NCBI GenBank assembly: GCA_035581425.1
Contig: DATJVP010000144.1
Coordinates: 1-37,874, forward strand
Direction: 5' to 3'
Length of the DNA: 37,874 nt
Source of the DNA: DASZHJ01 sp035581425
GTDB lineage: Bacteria; Pseudomonadota; Alphaproteobacteria; ATCC43930; CGMCC-115725
In this document: in pieces, positions 1-7,755 of the stretch
Numbering within the stretch: the first letter of the stretch is position 1
How the letters are laid out: every line of letters starts with the position of its first letter
Position numbers and translations under genes: made by a program
The notes under the pieces: model-generated
The model's database searches: none
Seen by the model: the letters and a program-made list of their open reading frames with translations, nothing else
Told to the model about the DNA's origin: nothing

Positions 1-262
1 CACGTCTTCGCCGATATCGCGTGAGACCTTGCGGGCGCTTGCCGTCGTGCAGCGTGGTTTGAGCTCGCATCTCGAGCAATCGGATACGCTCGCCCGATAA
101 GGCAGAATGCGGCCTTGGTCGATGACGCCGGAATGGGTGAGCCATTTTCCCGCCGGGCAGACGTAGACGTTGCGCTCCCTGTCAAACCGGAAGTCCGCGC
201 GGCTGAACCTGCCATCGGGCCGGATCGATTTGTCCCAGACGGGCACGTGTGGAGCGATCTTG
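1..262 (-). pseudogene. Truncated IS1182-like transposase (DDE family), runs off the left edge
   Basis: Read on the minus strand, 262 down to 1 is an open frame with no start codon. It contains the run APHVPVWDKS near its beginning, then DGRFSRADF, then NVYVCPAGK and a Cys-rich stretch (DCSRCELKPRC). In IS1182-type DDE transposases this VPVWDKS/DGxFSRxDF/YxCPxGK block forms the Cys-rich insert in the C-terminal half. The N-terminal catalytic part should lie at higher coordinates. There the frame continues only as unrelated-looking sequence and no upstream transposase half is visible up to 541, so the copy is 5'-truncated. Its C-terminus continues beyond position 1. It is probably inactive. 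The family call is from motif memory; the IS group is less sure than the transposase identity. Confidence 0.72.
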
Positions 263-541
263 TGCAAAGGTATCGACTTAATCCGAGGAATTGGATGAAA
301 GCGTTGACACGCTGGAGCAGAGCGGATCGACACCCGTGCCGGAGCGCCAGGATCTTCCGCGGCTCGCGACCATTGATCTGGGTCAATGTGCAGGTCCGTT
401 TGGAGGCCTAATTTTGAAAATCTGCACATTCCCCGAAACGCCCGCGGTCGCTCATGCCAGCGCCCATCGTCAACAAGATGTTCGAATGCGGGATGATCCC
501 GTGAGGCCGCCCTACAGCTGGTTCTGACCGTGGAGATCGCA
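263..541. other. Non-coding stretch between IS remnant and DUF2092 gene
   Basis: I see no convincing gene here. Open frames on both strands lack family features and overlap one another. The segment probably holds the promoter of the following cassette, but I could not identify a clear -35/-10 pair. Confidence 0.4.
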
Positions 542-1480
542 ATGGCTCGTTCCGGACGAATGCGGGCGTTAGCGCTGAGTCTGCTGCTTGGGTTCGGTGT
601 CGGCGCGTGGACGCTGCTTGCGGTCGACGCCGATGCGCAGTCTTCAGGAACGAATCCCAGTTCGGCCAAATCAGGCAAATCGGCGAAGGCGTCGAAGAAG
701 CCGTCCGGGCCGACACAGATGATACTCGAGCAGCGGGCGATGGATCTGCTCAAGGCGGTCTGCGACCGGCTCGCCGCCGCAAAGTCGATGACGTTCACGG
801 CCGTCGTGAGCTACGAGCATCCGAGCCAGCTCGGGCCCCCGATCCTCTACACATTGCGCTACGACGTGACAATGCAGCGGCCGGACAAGCTCAAGGTGGT
901 TCAGCCCGGCGACGGGCCCGCCTCCGAGTTCTATTACGACGGCAAGACGATGATGGCATTCGCGCCGGCAGCGAATCTGGTCGCGATAGCCGATGCGCCT
1001 CCGACGATCCAGGCCGCCTTGAAAGCGGCGTACGACAACGCCGCCATCTACTTTCCCTTCACCGATCTGCTCGTCGACGATCCCTACGCAATGCTGACCG
1101 AGGGTACCATCCTCGCCTTTTACATCGGCCCGTCCGGCGTCGTCGGCGGTGTCAAGACCGAGATGGTGGCCTGGGCCAACAAGGACGTCTTCCTGCAGGT
1201 CTGGATCGGCGCCGACGACAAGCTGCCGCGCCGGATCCGCGCGATATATAGCGCGGATCCCCTGGCTCTGCGCAATGACATGGAGCTCTCCGACTGGCAG
1301 CTTGATCCCACGATCCCGCCGGAGGCGTTCGTATCCGAGAGGGCCAAGAGTGCGCCGCGCATAACCTTCTCTCACCCCGCCGCCGGACCGTCGCCGGGCA
1401 CCAAGCCGTTGAGCAGCGGGCCGCTGGGCAACAACAAGTCGACCAAGACGGGCTCCAAGTCCGCACCGAAGCAGCAGTGA
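542..1480 (+). CDS. DUF2092 family exported protein
   Basis: This predicted periplasmic protein of about 312 residues has a DUF2092-like body. After an N-terminal signal peptide (MARSGRMRALALSLLL, cut near DADAQ) and a Ser/Lys-rich linker, the core starts with a DLLKAVCDRLAAAKSMTFTA-type segment. It continues through FYYDGKTMMAFAP and a beta-rich region with RRIRAIYSADP, typical of LolA/LppX-like lipid-binding folds. The tail (from about residue 270) is Ser/Lys/Pro rich and low complexity. I chose the ATG at 542 because GGAG lies 6 nt upstream; an in-frame GTG at 530 would add four residues. The next gene begins 14 nt after the stop, so the two are probably cotranscribed. The molecular function of DUF2092 is not established. 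Confidence 0.75.
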   Translation: MARSGRMRALALSLLLGFGVGAWTLLAVDADAQSSGTNPSSAKSGKSAKASKKPSGPTQMILEQRAMDLLKAVCDRLAAAKSMTFTAVVSYEHPSQLGPPILYTLRYDVTMQRPDKLKVVQPGDGPASEFYYDGKTMMAFAPAANLVAIADAPPTIQAALKAAYDNAAIYFPFTDLLVDDPYAMLTEGTILAFYIGPSGVVGGVKTEMVAWANKDVFLQVWIGADDKLPRRIRAIYSADPLALRNDMELSDWQLDPTIPPEAFVSERAKSAPRITFSHPAAGPSPGTKPLSSGPLGNNKSTKTGSKSAPKQQ

Positions 1481-1494
1481 TGAGGTGAAGTGTC

Positions 1495-2178
1495 ATGACC
1501 AAGACCGTCATTGCAGCGGGTGTCCTTCTCGTCGCGACCTTTTGGGCGGCGCCGGCGGCGCCCTGGGCTAGCGCCAATCGGTACGGAGGCAGCACGACTC
1601 ATAGCCCGGGAGAGACGAGCCACACGAATGCCGCGGGCGGCAGTACGACGCATGCCTATGGCGAAGGCACCGAGCATACGAATGCGTATGGCGGCAGCAC
1701 CGAGCATGGATGGGGCGGCGGCACCGAGCACACGAATGTGTACGGCGGCAGCACCTACGGCGCTTATGGGGCCGGCGCCGTGCATACCTATCCGGGCGGA
1801 GCGACCGCGTATCATCCCCCCTATCCGGCCTACGGGGCCTATCCGGTCTACCACCCACCCGTCGCGGTCCCATACTACTCGGCGACGGGCTGCTACGGCT
1901 GCGCAGCCGCGGCCGGTGCGATCGTCGGCGTGGCCGCGGGAGCAGCCGCGGCGAGCGCCAATAGCCAGGCAGCGGCTTCGAACGCCTACGCCGCCGGTGT
2001 CGCTGCAGGCAGCGCGGGCGCGGTGACCTACACGATGGGCGTGAATTACGCGACGCTCCCGGCGGGATGCGCCTCGCCGACCGTCCAGGGTCAGAGCTAT
2101 TACCTCTGTGGAAACACCTGGTTCCGGCCCGCCTACGGTGCAAATGGAGTGTTTTACACGGTCGTGCCCGCGCCCTGA
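1495..2178 (+). CDS. Secreted Gly/Ser/Thr/His-repeat protein of unknown function
   Basis: This 227-residue protein starts with a signal peptide (MTKTVIAAGVLLVATFWAAPAAPWASA). Residues 31-90 then carry three to four copies of an 18-residue repeat of the form GGSTxHxxGxGTEHTNxY. A Tyr/Pro-rich segment (YHPPYPAYGAYPVYHPP) follows, then an Ala/Gly-rich hydrophobic stretch around residues 140-180 that could insert in or span a membrane. The conserved-looking end contains CASPTVQGQSYYLCGNTWF and two Cys that could form a disulfide. GAGGTG precedes the ATG at a good distance. The gene sits 14 nt after the DUF2092 gene and about 100 nt before the sulfatase gene. It is probably a surface or periplasmic structural protein; I recognise no enzyme domain. 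Confidence 0.7.
   Translation: MTKTVIAAGVLLVATFWAAPAAPWASANRYGGSTTHSPGETSHTNAAGGSTTHAYGEGTEHTNAYGGSTEHGWGGGTEHTNVYGGSTYGAYGAGAVHTYPGGATAYHPPYPAYGAYPVYHPPVAVPYYSATGCYGCAAAAGAIVGVAAGAAAASANSQAAASNAYAAGVAAGSAGAVTYTMGVNYATLPAGCASPTVQGQSYYLCGNTWFRPAYGANGVFYTVVPAP
1585..1770 (+). repeat. In-frame tandem repeat, period 51-54 bp (17-18 codons)
   Basis: Repeat units start at 1585, 1636, 1690 and 1744 (the last is partial), each opening with GGC/GGA GGC AGY ACN (Gly-Gly-Ser-Thr). The units keep a TEHTN or SHTN motif near the end. Divergence between copies is mostly at third codon positions and in the middle residues, which suggests the repeat is selected at protein level. Confidence 0.75.
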
Positions 2179-2274
2179 TGCGGGCCGCAGGTCGCCCGAG
2201 CAGCAGATGCTGACCTCTTAGAGTACGCGAGTGTTTTCTTGCCGCGGCGTAGCAGACCAACGGGAGTCTTTGCC

Positions 2275-4722
2275 ATGGAACTCAAGCGGAGCGTGTTTGC
2301 GGCCGCGAGCCTTCTGGTCCTGGGTTGCGTCTCGGCATTGGCTCAGCAGACCACGGGTTTCCCGGGCTCGCCCGGCGCCACCACCACCATCGACGGTAAG
2401 CAGATTCCGCCGCCGCCTCCGAAATTCGGCGGGGTGATCAAGGAGACGGCTCCTGAATCGAAGCCTTGGTGGCCGCCGCGCGTCGTCCCGCCGAAGGGCG
2501 CGCCCAACGTGCTGCTGATCATGACGGACGATGTCGGCTTCGGCGCGCCGGGCACGTTTGGCGGGGTGATCCCGACGCCGACGATGGACCGTATCGCCGC
2601 AGAGGGGCTGCGTTACACGAATTTCCACTCCACCTCGCTCTGCTCGCCGACACGGGCGGCGATCATCACGGGGCGCAACCATCACTCCGAGGGCTTCGGG
2701 GTAGTCGGCGAAATTGCGACGGGCTTCCCGGGTTACGACTCGATCATTCCGATCGACAAGGGCACCATCGGCATGACACTGAAGGGCAACGGTTACGCGA
2801 CCGCTTGGTTCGGCAAGGATCACAACACGCCCTTTTATCAGTCGAGCCAGGCCGGACCGTTCGATCAGTGGCCCAATGGAATGGGCTTCGATTATTTCTA
2901 CGGCTTCGTCGGCGGCGATGCCAGCCAATGGCAGCCGAATTTGTATCGCAACACGACGGCGATCTACCCGTTCCTCAACAACCCCGGCTGGAACCTGGAG
3001 ACGGCGATGGCCGACGAGGCCATCCAGTACATGAAGCAGATGAAGGAGCTCGCACCGGACAAGCCGTTCTTCGTCTATTACGTACCCGGCGCCACCCATG
3101 CGCCGCATCATCCGACGCCGGAGTGGATCAAAAAGATCGGCGACATGCACCTGTTCGACGACGGCTGGAATAAGGTGCGGGAGAAGATCTTTGCCAACCA
3201 GAAACGCTTGGGCATCATGCCCGAGAACGCCAAGCTGACGCCGTGGCCGAAAGAGCTTCCGGAGTGGGACTCCCTCGGACTCCTGGAGAAGAAGCTCTTC
3301 ATCAAGCAGGCGGATGTCTACGGAGCCTATCTCGCCTACGCCGACCACGAGATCGGCCGCGTCATCCAGGCCGTCGAAGACCTGGGTGAGCGCAACAACA
3401 CCCTGATCATCTACATCAGCGGCGACAACGGCGCGAGCGCCGAGGGCATGATCAATGGCACGCCGAACGAGTTCACCACCTTCAATGGCGTTGCCGTGCC
3501 GGTGAAGGACCAGTTTCTCTGGTACGAGTTCTGGGGCTCGGAACGGACGTTCCCGCATTACGCGGCGGAGTGGGCTTGGGCGATGGATACTCCGTTCAAG
3601 TGGGTGAAGCAGGTGCCCTCACACTTCGGCGGGACGGCCCAGGGCATGGCGATATCCTGGCCCGGCCACATCACGGACGTGGGCAGCATCCGCCGCCAAT
3701 TCCACCACGTCATCGACATCGTCCCGACCATCCTCGAGGCGGCCGGGATTCCGCAGCCCGATATGGTCAACGGCATCAAGCAAGCCCCCATCGAGGGCGT
3801 GAGCATGGTGTATACATGGGACAAGACGAACGCCAACGTTCCGAGCCGGCACACGACGCAGTACTTCGAGATGCTCGGCAATCGCGCGATCTATCAGGAT
3901 GGGTGGATCGCGGCGACGACGCCAGCGACGCTCCCGTGGGAGCTGAGCAGCGCACCGCCGCCGGACCTCATGACTGGATACAATTGGGAACTCTATAACG
4001 TCAGAGAGGACCCGACCGAGTCCACCGACCTCGCCGCGAAGATGCCGGACAAGCTAAAGGAGCTGCAAGCCGTCTTCTATTCGGAGGCAAAGAAGTACGA
4101 CGTGTTGCCGCTCGACAACTCGACGCTCGCGCGCTGGAATACGCCGCGTCCGAGCCTCACTGCGGGAAGGACCGTCTTCACTTATTCGGGCGAGCTCGTC
4201 GGCGTGCCGGCCGCCGCTGCCCCGAACATCTTGGACAAGTCCTACACGATAACGGCCGAGGTCGAGATCCCCGAGGGCGGCGCGGAAGGCATGATCGTCA
4301 CCGAGGGCGGGCGCTTCGGCGGCTACGGCCTGTTCCTGAGCAAGGGAGTCTTGGGATTCAGCCAGGGCCGGGTCGTGTTTCTCTATAACCTACTCGACCT
4401 CCAGCGCACGATATGGGAAGGGCCCGAGTTGAGCGCGGGCAAGCACACCATCGTCTTCGATTTCAAGTCCGATGGTCCGGGTTTGGGAAAAGGGGGCACG
4501 GGCGTGCTCTCCGTGGACGGCCAGGAGGTGGCCAGGAAATCCATGGAGCACACCACTCCGATCACCTTCCCGGAGGACGAAACCTTCGACGTTGGCCAGG
4601 ACACCCGTACCGGTGTCGCGCTGTTGGAATACCGCTACGATCCGCCCTTCAAGTTCACCGGCAAGATCGACAAGCTGACCTTCAAACTCCAGCCCGAGGA
4701 GGAGGCCAAGGCGAAGCCCTAG
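2275..4722 (+). CDS. Exported arylsulfatase, type I formylglycine-dependent
   Basis: This 815-residue protein hydrolyses sulfate esters; its substrate is unknown. A signal peptide (MELKRSVFAAASLLVLGCVSALAQ) directs it to the periplasm or outside. The sulfatase core follows: the metal-binding pair D85/D86 in MTDDVGFG, the signature CSPTRAA starting at Cys123 (C-x-P-x-R, the Cys being converted to formylglycine), K181 in WFGKDH, and D384/N385 in SGDNG. The catalytic fold ends near residue 620. The remaining ~190 residues form a beta-rich, LamG/concanavalin-like appendage, making it longer than the common 450-550-residue sulfatases. The start at ATG 2275 follows GGGAG and gives the clean signal peptide. 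No formylglycine-generating enzyme gene lies in the window, so maturation depends on one elsewhere. Confidence 0.93.
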   Translation: MELKRSVFAAASLLVLGCVSALAQQTTGFPGSPGATTTIDGKQIPPPPPKFGGVIKETAPESKPWWPPRVVPPKGAPNVLLIMTDDVGFGAPGTFGGVIPTPTMDRIAAEGLRYTNFHSTSLCSPTRAAIITGRNHHSEGFGVVGEIATGFPGYDSIIPIDKGTIGMTLKGNGYATAWFGKDHNTPFYQSSQAGPFDQWPNGMGFDYFYGFVGGDASQWQPNLYRNTTAIYPFLNNPGWNLETAMADEAIQYMKQMKELAPDKPFFVYYVPGATHAPHHPTPEWIKKIGDMHLFDDGWNKVREKIFANQKRLGIMPENAKLTPWPKELPEWDSLGLLEKKLFIKQADVYGAYLAYADHEIGRVIQAVEDLGERNNTLIIYISGDNGASAEGMINGTPNEFTTFNGVAVPVKDQFLWYEFWGSERTFPHYAAEWAWAMDTPFKWVKQVPSHFGGTAQGMAISWPGHITDVGSIRRQFHHVIDIVPTILEAAGIPQPDMVNGIKQAPIEGVSMVYTWDKTNANVPSRHTTQYFEMLGNRAIYQDGWIAATTPATLPWELSSAPPPDLMTGYNWELYNVREDPTESTDLAAKMPDKLKELQAVFYSEAKKYDVLPLDNSTLARWNTPRPSLTAGRTVFTYSGELVGVPAAAAPNILDKSYTITAEVEIPEGGAEGMIVTEGGRFGGYGLFLSKGVLGFSQGRVVFLYNLLDLQRTIWEGPELSAGKHTIVFDFKSDGPGLGKGGTGVLSVDGQEVARKSMEHTTPITFPEDETFDVGQDTRTGVALLEYRYDPPFKFTGKIDKLTFKLQPEEEAKAKP

Positions 4723-4753
4723 CGACCCCGGTTCCTGGCAACTGTCTTGCACC

Positions 4754-5125
4754 ATGCGTGACTGGAGAACTCGGATCGTGAGGAATGTGCTGATTTACAG
4801 CGCGGTCGCCGAAGCCGCCACCGGATTGGCGCTGCTGATCGTTCCCTCGCTCGTCGGTCGGTTGCTGTTGGGCGAGGACCTTTCCGGCATCGCCATACCT
4901 GTTGCGCGCGTCGCGGGCCTTGGCCTGACGGCATTGGGGATCGCCTGCTGGCCGGGCCCGCCGCTGGTCGGCATGCTTGCCTATGGCGCGGCCGTCACGC
5001 TTTATCTTGCCTATCTCGGTTTCGCGGGCGGGGCGACCGGCATCTTGCTATGGCCCGCGGTTGCGCTTCACGCAGTTCTCTCGATCCTTCTCGCTCGCGC
5101 CTGGCTCGGCGCAGAAAAAAGATAG
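4754..5125 (+). CDS. Small four-helix membrane protein, unknown function
   Basis: This 123-residue protein is mostly hydrophobic. Likely membrane segments lie at about residues 12-32 (LIYSAVAEAATGLALLIV), 46-66, 70-92 and 98-116, giving a compact four-helix integral membrane protein with a positive C-terminus (GAEKR). It begins 31 nt after the sulfatase stop in the same direction, so it may be the last gene of that cassette. The upstream region has no strong Shine-Dalgarno sequence, and I place the start at the first in-frame ATG. I recognise no named family; it resembles small uncharacterised inner-membrane proteins common in Hyphomicrobiales. Confidence 0.62.
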   Translation: MRDWRTRIVRNVLIYSAVAEAATGLALLIVPSLVGRLLLGEDLSGIAIPVARVAGLGLTALGIACWPGPPLVGMLAYGAAVTLYLAYLGFAGGATGILLWPAVALHAVLSILLARAWLGAEKR

Positions 5126-5415
5126 GGGCGCGACGGAATTTCCGGTTGCGATAGGCCTTGGAGCGCGCCGATTTCGGCTACTTCGCGCAGGCCCCGAGCC
5201 GGGAAAATGTCGATACAGCACCCAACTTCTTTGGCCACGGTCCGTAATTCTCAGGCGGAGGCCGATGATGTTGGAGTCGGCGAATTCGCGGCGCTCGCTG
5301 GGGCGGGCCTTGGCCTCGCGCGACGGGATCTGATGAATTTCTCGGTGAGCCGGAATCTTCCATTTGCCGCTTGCTCCGAGCCGGGGCTATTGCGGGGCTA
5401 CAATACGTTCGTTCT

Positions 5416-5440
5416 GGTTCGAATCCGGCCCGGGGAGCCA
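5416..5440 (+). other. tRNA 3'-end fragment (T-loop to CCA), probable attachment-site scar
   Basis: GGTTCGAATCCGGCCCGG continues to GGAGCCA. This gives a canonical T-loop (TTCGAAT), the 3' side of the T-stem, a 7-nt acceptor strand (CCGGGGA), discriminator G and CCA. The preceding 60 nt contain no matching 5' acceptor strand (TCCCCGG expected), no D-arm and no anticodon arm. The T-stem stops pairing just left of the TGG. An acceptor of this type with G73-CCA would fit tRNA-Asn, but that is a guess. A bare 3' tRNA end followed by a terminator is what remains when an element integrates at a tRNA gene. Confidence 0.6.
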
Positions 5441-5451
5441 GTTTTGGAGAA

Positions 5452-5482
5452 GGGGCCGGGCGATCGCGTCCGGCCCCTTTTT
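5452..5482 (+). terminator. Rho-independent terminator after tRNA fragment
   Basis: A perfect 8-bp stem, GGGGCCGG (5452-5459) with CCGGCCCC (5470-5477), encloses a 10-nt loop and is followed by five T residues (5478-5482). It lies 11 nt past the CCA of the tRNA fragment, as expected for the native terminator of a tRNA gene. It may also act on readthrough from the sulfatase cassette. The left flank is A-rich only briefly, so function on the minus strand is less likely. Confidence 0.85.
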
Positions 5483-5504
5483 CTGTAGAGTCAGTGCCGC
5501 GACT

Positions 5505-6209
5505 TTAGCTTTGCACCTGCAACTCCTTCAGCCTCTCGGGCTTGCAAATCACGATCATGCCCTCTTCCGTCGCGATGACGCCCTCCTCGCGCAAGAGACT
5601 CAACTCGCGGCTGACGCGCTCGCGCGTGACGCCAACCATGTGCGCGAGATCCTGGCGCGAGAGCTTGACGTCGATCCGAGTGCCCCGGGGACAGGCCTTG
5701 CCGTGCTGCTCGCTCAGCGCCTGCAACCGCTTTGCGAGACGAGCTGTCAAATGCAGGAAGACCGCGTCCTCGATGAACTCCACGTTCATGCGGATGCGGC
5801 TGCAGAGCACGGAGATCATGGCGACGCAGAGCTCGGGGTTCGAGTGCAGGAACGGCAGGAAATTCTCGCGCCGGATCCGCAGCACGTCGATGTCGGTCAT
5901 GGCGCGAGCGCTCGCGGTGCGCGTGCCACCGTCGAGGAGCGCGATCTCGCCGAAGAATTCGCCGGGATCCAAAATATTGAGCAGAACCTCGTCGCCCTCC
6001 GACGAGTCCGTGCAGATGCAGACACGGCCCGACAACACGCCGTAGAGGGCATCGCCGACGTCGCCTTTTGCGAATACCTCTTTGCCGGCCTCGAAGTGCT
6101 TGATGATGGCAAATCGCACGAGGCCGCTCACGACTTCCGCGGGAACGCCGCGAAAGAGCATATGTCGCGCCAGCAGGTCTCGCAGCGCCTCGGACGGATA
6201 CCGGCTCAT
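5505..6209 (-). CDS. Crp/Fnr family transcription regulator
   Basis: The 234-residue product has an N-terminal cyclic-nucleotide-binding-type beta-barrel (about residues 18-130), including GEFFGEIALLDGGTRTASARA, which matches the phosphate-binding cassette pattern. A dimerisation helix follows, then a C-terminal Crp-type helix-turn-helix (about 178-210: LSRQDLAHMVGVTRERVSREL). There is no N-terminal Cys cluster, so it is not an oxygen-sensing FNR of the Fe-S type. The retained Glu and Arg of the cassette leave cAMP or a similar ligand possible. A longer in-frame ORF reaches 6338, but the extra residues look non-conserved; MSRYPSEALRDLL at 6209 is the better start. It is transcribed away from the unknown gene at 6383. 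Confidence 0.88.
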   Translation of the reverse strand: MSRYPSEALRDLLARHMLFRGVPAEVVSGLVRFAIIKHFEAGKEVFAKGDVGDALYGVLSGRVCICTDSSEGDEVLLNILDPGEFFGEIALLDGGTRTASARAMTDIDVLRIRRENFLPFLHSNPELCVAMISVLCSRIRMNVEFIEDAVFLHLTARLAKRLQALSEQHGKACPRGTRIDVKLSRQDLAHMVGVTRERVSRELSLLREEGVIATEEGMIVICKPERLKELQVQS

Positions 6210-6382
6210 CGGAGCAACCCTCGCGACGAACGCTCTCAGCAGTGAAATAGGTCCCCTTCTTAGCGCAAATGCGGACGCCTGCACACTCGGCGGCTCGCGA
6301 GAATGAACTTGCTCCGGATTCGAGTCGTCGGTTAGCAAATCGGCGTGCGTTAACCCGCGGATAGTGCTGACGGCAGGGCGCC

Positions 6383-6838
6383 GTGAATTCTGCAGCGCAA
6401 CCGAAGACCGTTTATGTGAACGACCAGCCCGTCGGGGAGGCCTCCTCTTGGTCGGAGGCGAACGCCCTGCTGGTCGCGAAGCGAATTCTGTTCATCGCAA
6501 GGCCGGGAAAATCCGAGGGACCTCGAGGGTTCTATCTCGACGGATCGACACTCGCAGAGGAAACGACGGAAAAGCCTGCGAGCCGCCTCGACACATCGGA
6601 AATCCGCCGGCTCGTGAGCGCCGATCACGACGCCAGCGTCTCCGAGATCGCGGAAATGCTGATCGCTCAATTCGGCGAGCGCGCTGCGAGCCACGCGTTC
6701 CTGGAGGCGATCAAGGCGCGGAGCCGCGGCGCCGCTCGGCACATGGAGGCATGGGAGCAAATCGCCAATGCGGTCGTGCGGGCGATGCGCGAGGAGGAGG
6801 AGCTGATCGAGCGGACGACCTTCGTTCACCGACTCTAG
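6383..6838 (+). CDS. Conserved-looking hypothetical protein
   Basis: This soluble 151-residue protein begins at a GTG (MNSAAQPKTVYVNDQPVGEASSW) after an AGGGCG sequence. There is no signal peptide or membrane segment. The N-terminal half is short beta strands, including VYVNDQPVGEASSW and RGFYLDGSTLAEE. The C-terminal half is predicted helical and acidic (EIAEMLIAQFGERAASHAFLE and ANAVVRAMREEEEL). Codon usage matches the neighbouring core genes, with strong third-position G+C, which supports real coding. It is divergent from the Crp/Fnr gene and convergent with the oxygenase gene 26 nt downstream. I do not recognise a family. Confidence 0.62.
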   Translation: MNSAAQPKTVYVNDQPVGEASSWSEANALLVAKRILFIARPGKSEGPRGFYLDGSTLAEETTEKPASRLDTSEIRRLVSADHDASVSEIAEMLIAQFGERAASHAFLEAIKARSRGAARHMEAWEQIANAVVRAMREEEELIERTTFVHRL

Positions 6839-6864
6839 GGCGAGAGCGCGCAGTGCAGCGGGGA

Positions 6865-7527
6865 TCAGTGCCAGCGCGATAAGAAGCGCTTCACTCGCGC
6901 GGAGAGTCCGTGGCGCGCGCGCTCGCGCCGGACCACGGCGTCGCTCTCGACCCAGTTGAGCTGCACCACGCGACGCGGGCCGCTCGTGGGAAGATGGCCG
7001 TGCCAGGAGTTTTCGGTGACGCGGAAAACGAGGAGCGTTCCCGCCTCCGGCGGAACCTCCGCCGCTACTGCGTTCAGATCCGTTGCCGAGCGCAACAGGC
7101 GCAAGCGACCTTCGGCAGGCTCCCAGGCGTCGTTCATGTAGACGAGAACGGTGACGAGCTTGCTGCGGCTGTCGTTGTGGATGCGGCCGTCGCGCAAGCG
7201 CGCCTCGCCGCGCACCGTCACCATCGTTGGGCGGCCGGCGAGGTCGAGCCCGAATTTCTTCTCGATCGCGCGGCGGAAGGCCGGGCCCTCGAGCTCGCCA
7301 AGGAAGGCGCGAAAGGTAGCGCCCACGCGCAGCTCCTCGACCGGAAAGCTTCCTGGTCCCGCAACCGCGGGGTAATCGGCACCGATGGCTGCGCGCGCGC
7401 CCGGCGGAATGAAGCCCGGGGCGATCAGAAAGGGAAAGGGATCGTCGCGGCGGACAGCCGCTTCCAGTGCGTCCAGGTCGAGAAAACGCAAACCCGCCCT
7501 ATCTATTGTCTCGGTTACAAGCACCAT
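6865..7527 (-). CDS. 2-oxoglutarate/Fe(II)-dependent oxygenase family protein
   Basis: This protein of about 220 residues fits the 2OG-Fe(II) oxygenase (prolyl-hydroxylase-like) fold. It carries the metal triad as HND in GRIHNDSRSKLVTVLVYMNDAW (H-x-D) and a distal His in NSWHGHLP. An Arg shortly after (GPRRVVQLNWV) would bind 2-oxoglutarate. The ordering H-x-D, about 50 residues, H, about 10 residues, R is standard. The substrate is unknown; relatives act on small molecules or glycan and lipid precursors. The frame opens with TTG at 7533, but ATG at 7527 has AGGG seven bases upstream and is preferred. It stands alone on the minus strand between a convergent unknown gene and a divergent lipoprotein gene. 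Confidence 0.8.
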   Translation of the reverse strand: MVLVTETIDRAGLRFLDLDALEAAVRRDDPFPFLIAPGFIPPGARAAIGADYPAVAGPGSFPVEELRVGATFRAFLGELEGPAFRRAIEKKFGLDLAGRPTMVTVRGEARLRDGRIHNDSRSKLVTVLVYMNDAWEPAEGRLRLLRSATDLNAVAAEVPPEAGTLLVFRVTENSWHGHLPTSGPRRVVQLNWVESDAVVRRERARHGLSARVKRFLSRWH

Positions 7528-7651
7528 CTCCAAGCCCTAAGATGTTGTACCGCGGACGATGCCACAGAACCTCTCATAGCGAAACGACCGCCGCCCCTCC
7601 AGTTTGGGCGCCTCCCGTCGCGGAAACAAAAGTAGAGACTTTTTCCTATGC

Positions 7652-7666
7652 TTAACCAGACCTTAA
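7652..7666 (+). promoter_or_regulatory. CtrA-type site TTAA-N7-TTAA
   Basis: TTAACCAGACCTTAA matches the TTAA-N7-TTAA core recognised by the cell-cycle regulator CtrA in alphaproteobacteria. The left half is the full TTAACC. It lies about 90 nt upstream of the lipoprotein-response regulator-kinase genes and about 125 nt upstream of the divergent oxygenase gene. Short AT-rich matches can occur by chance, but they are rare in DNA of this G+C content. Confidence 0.45.
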
Positions 7667-7755
7667 TGATTATTAATGGATTCTTGCCCGTGGGCCGAAA
7701 GGAGGATTCCGGCGCGCCGGTTGCAGCCGACTGCGTCAGTGGAAACCGCCCATTT

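Noticed and set aside
408..716. Minus-strand 102-residue open frame overlapping the DUF2092 gene start
   Set aside because: No family features, and it overlaps a better-supported gene with a signal peptide and Shine-Dalgarno.
5341..5482. A complete tRNA gene or a two-piece (permuted) tmRNA around the CCA at 5440
   Set aside because: No matching 5' acceptor strand, D-arm or anticodon arm lies within 80 nt upstream. A terminator follows immediately and no tag-encoding piece or GGGG-starting partner is present before the Crp gene stop.
7698..7727. A strong AAAGGAGG at 7698-7705 as the start signal of a short gene
   Set aside because: No ATG or GTG occurs at a proper distance, and the only TTG (7721) is out of frame with the lipoprotein gene.
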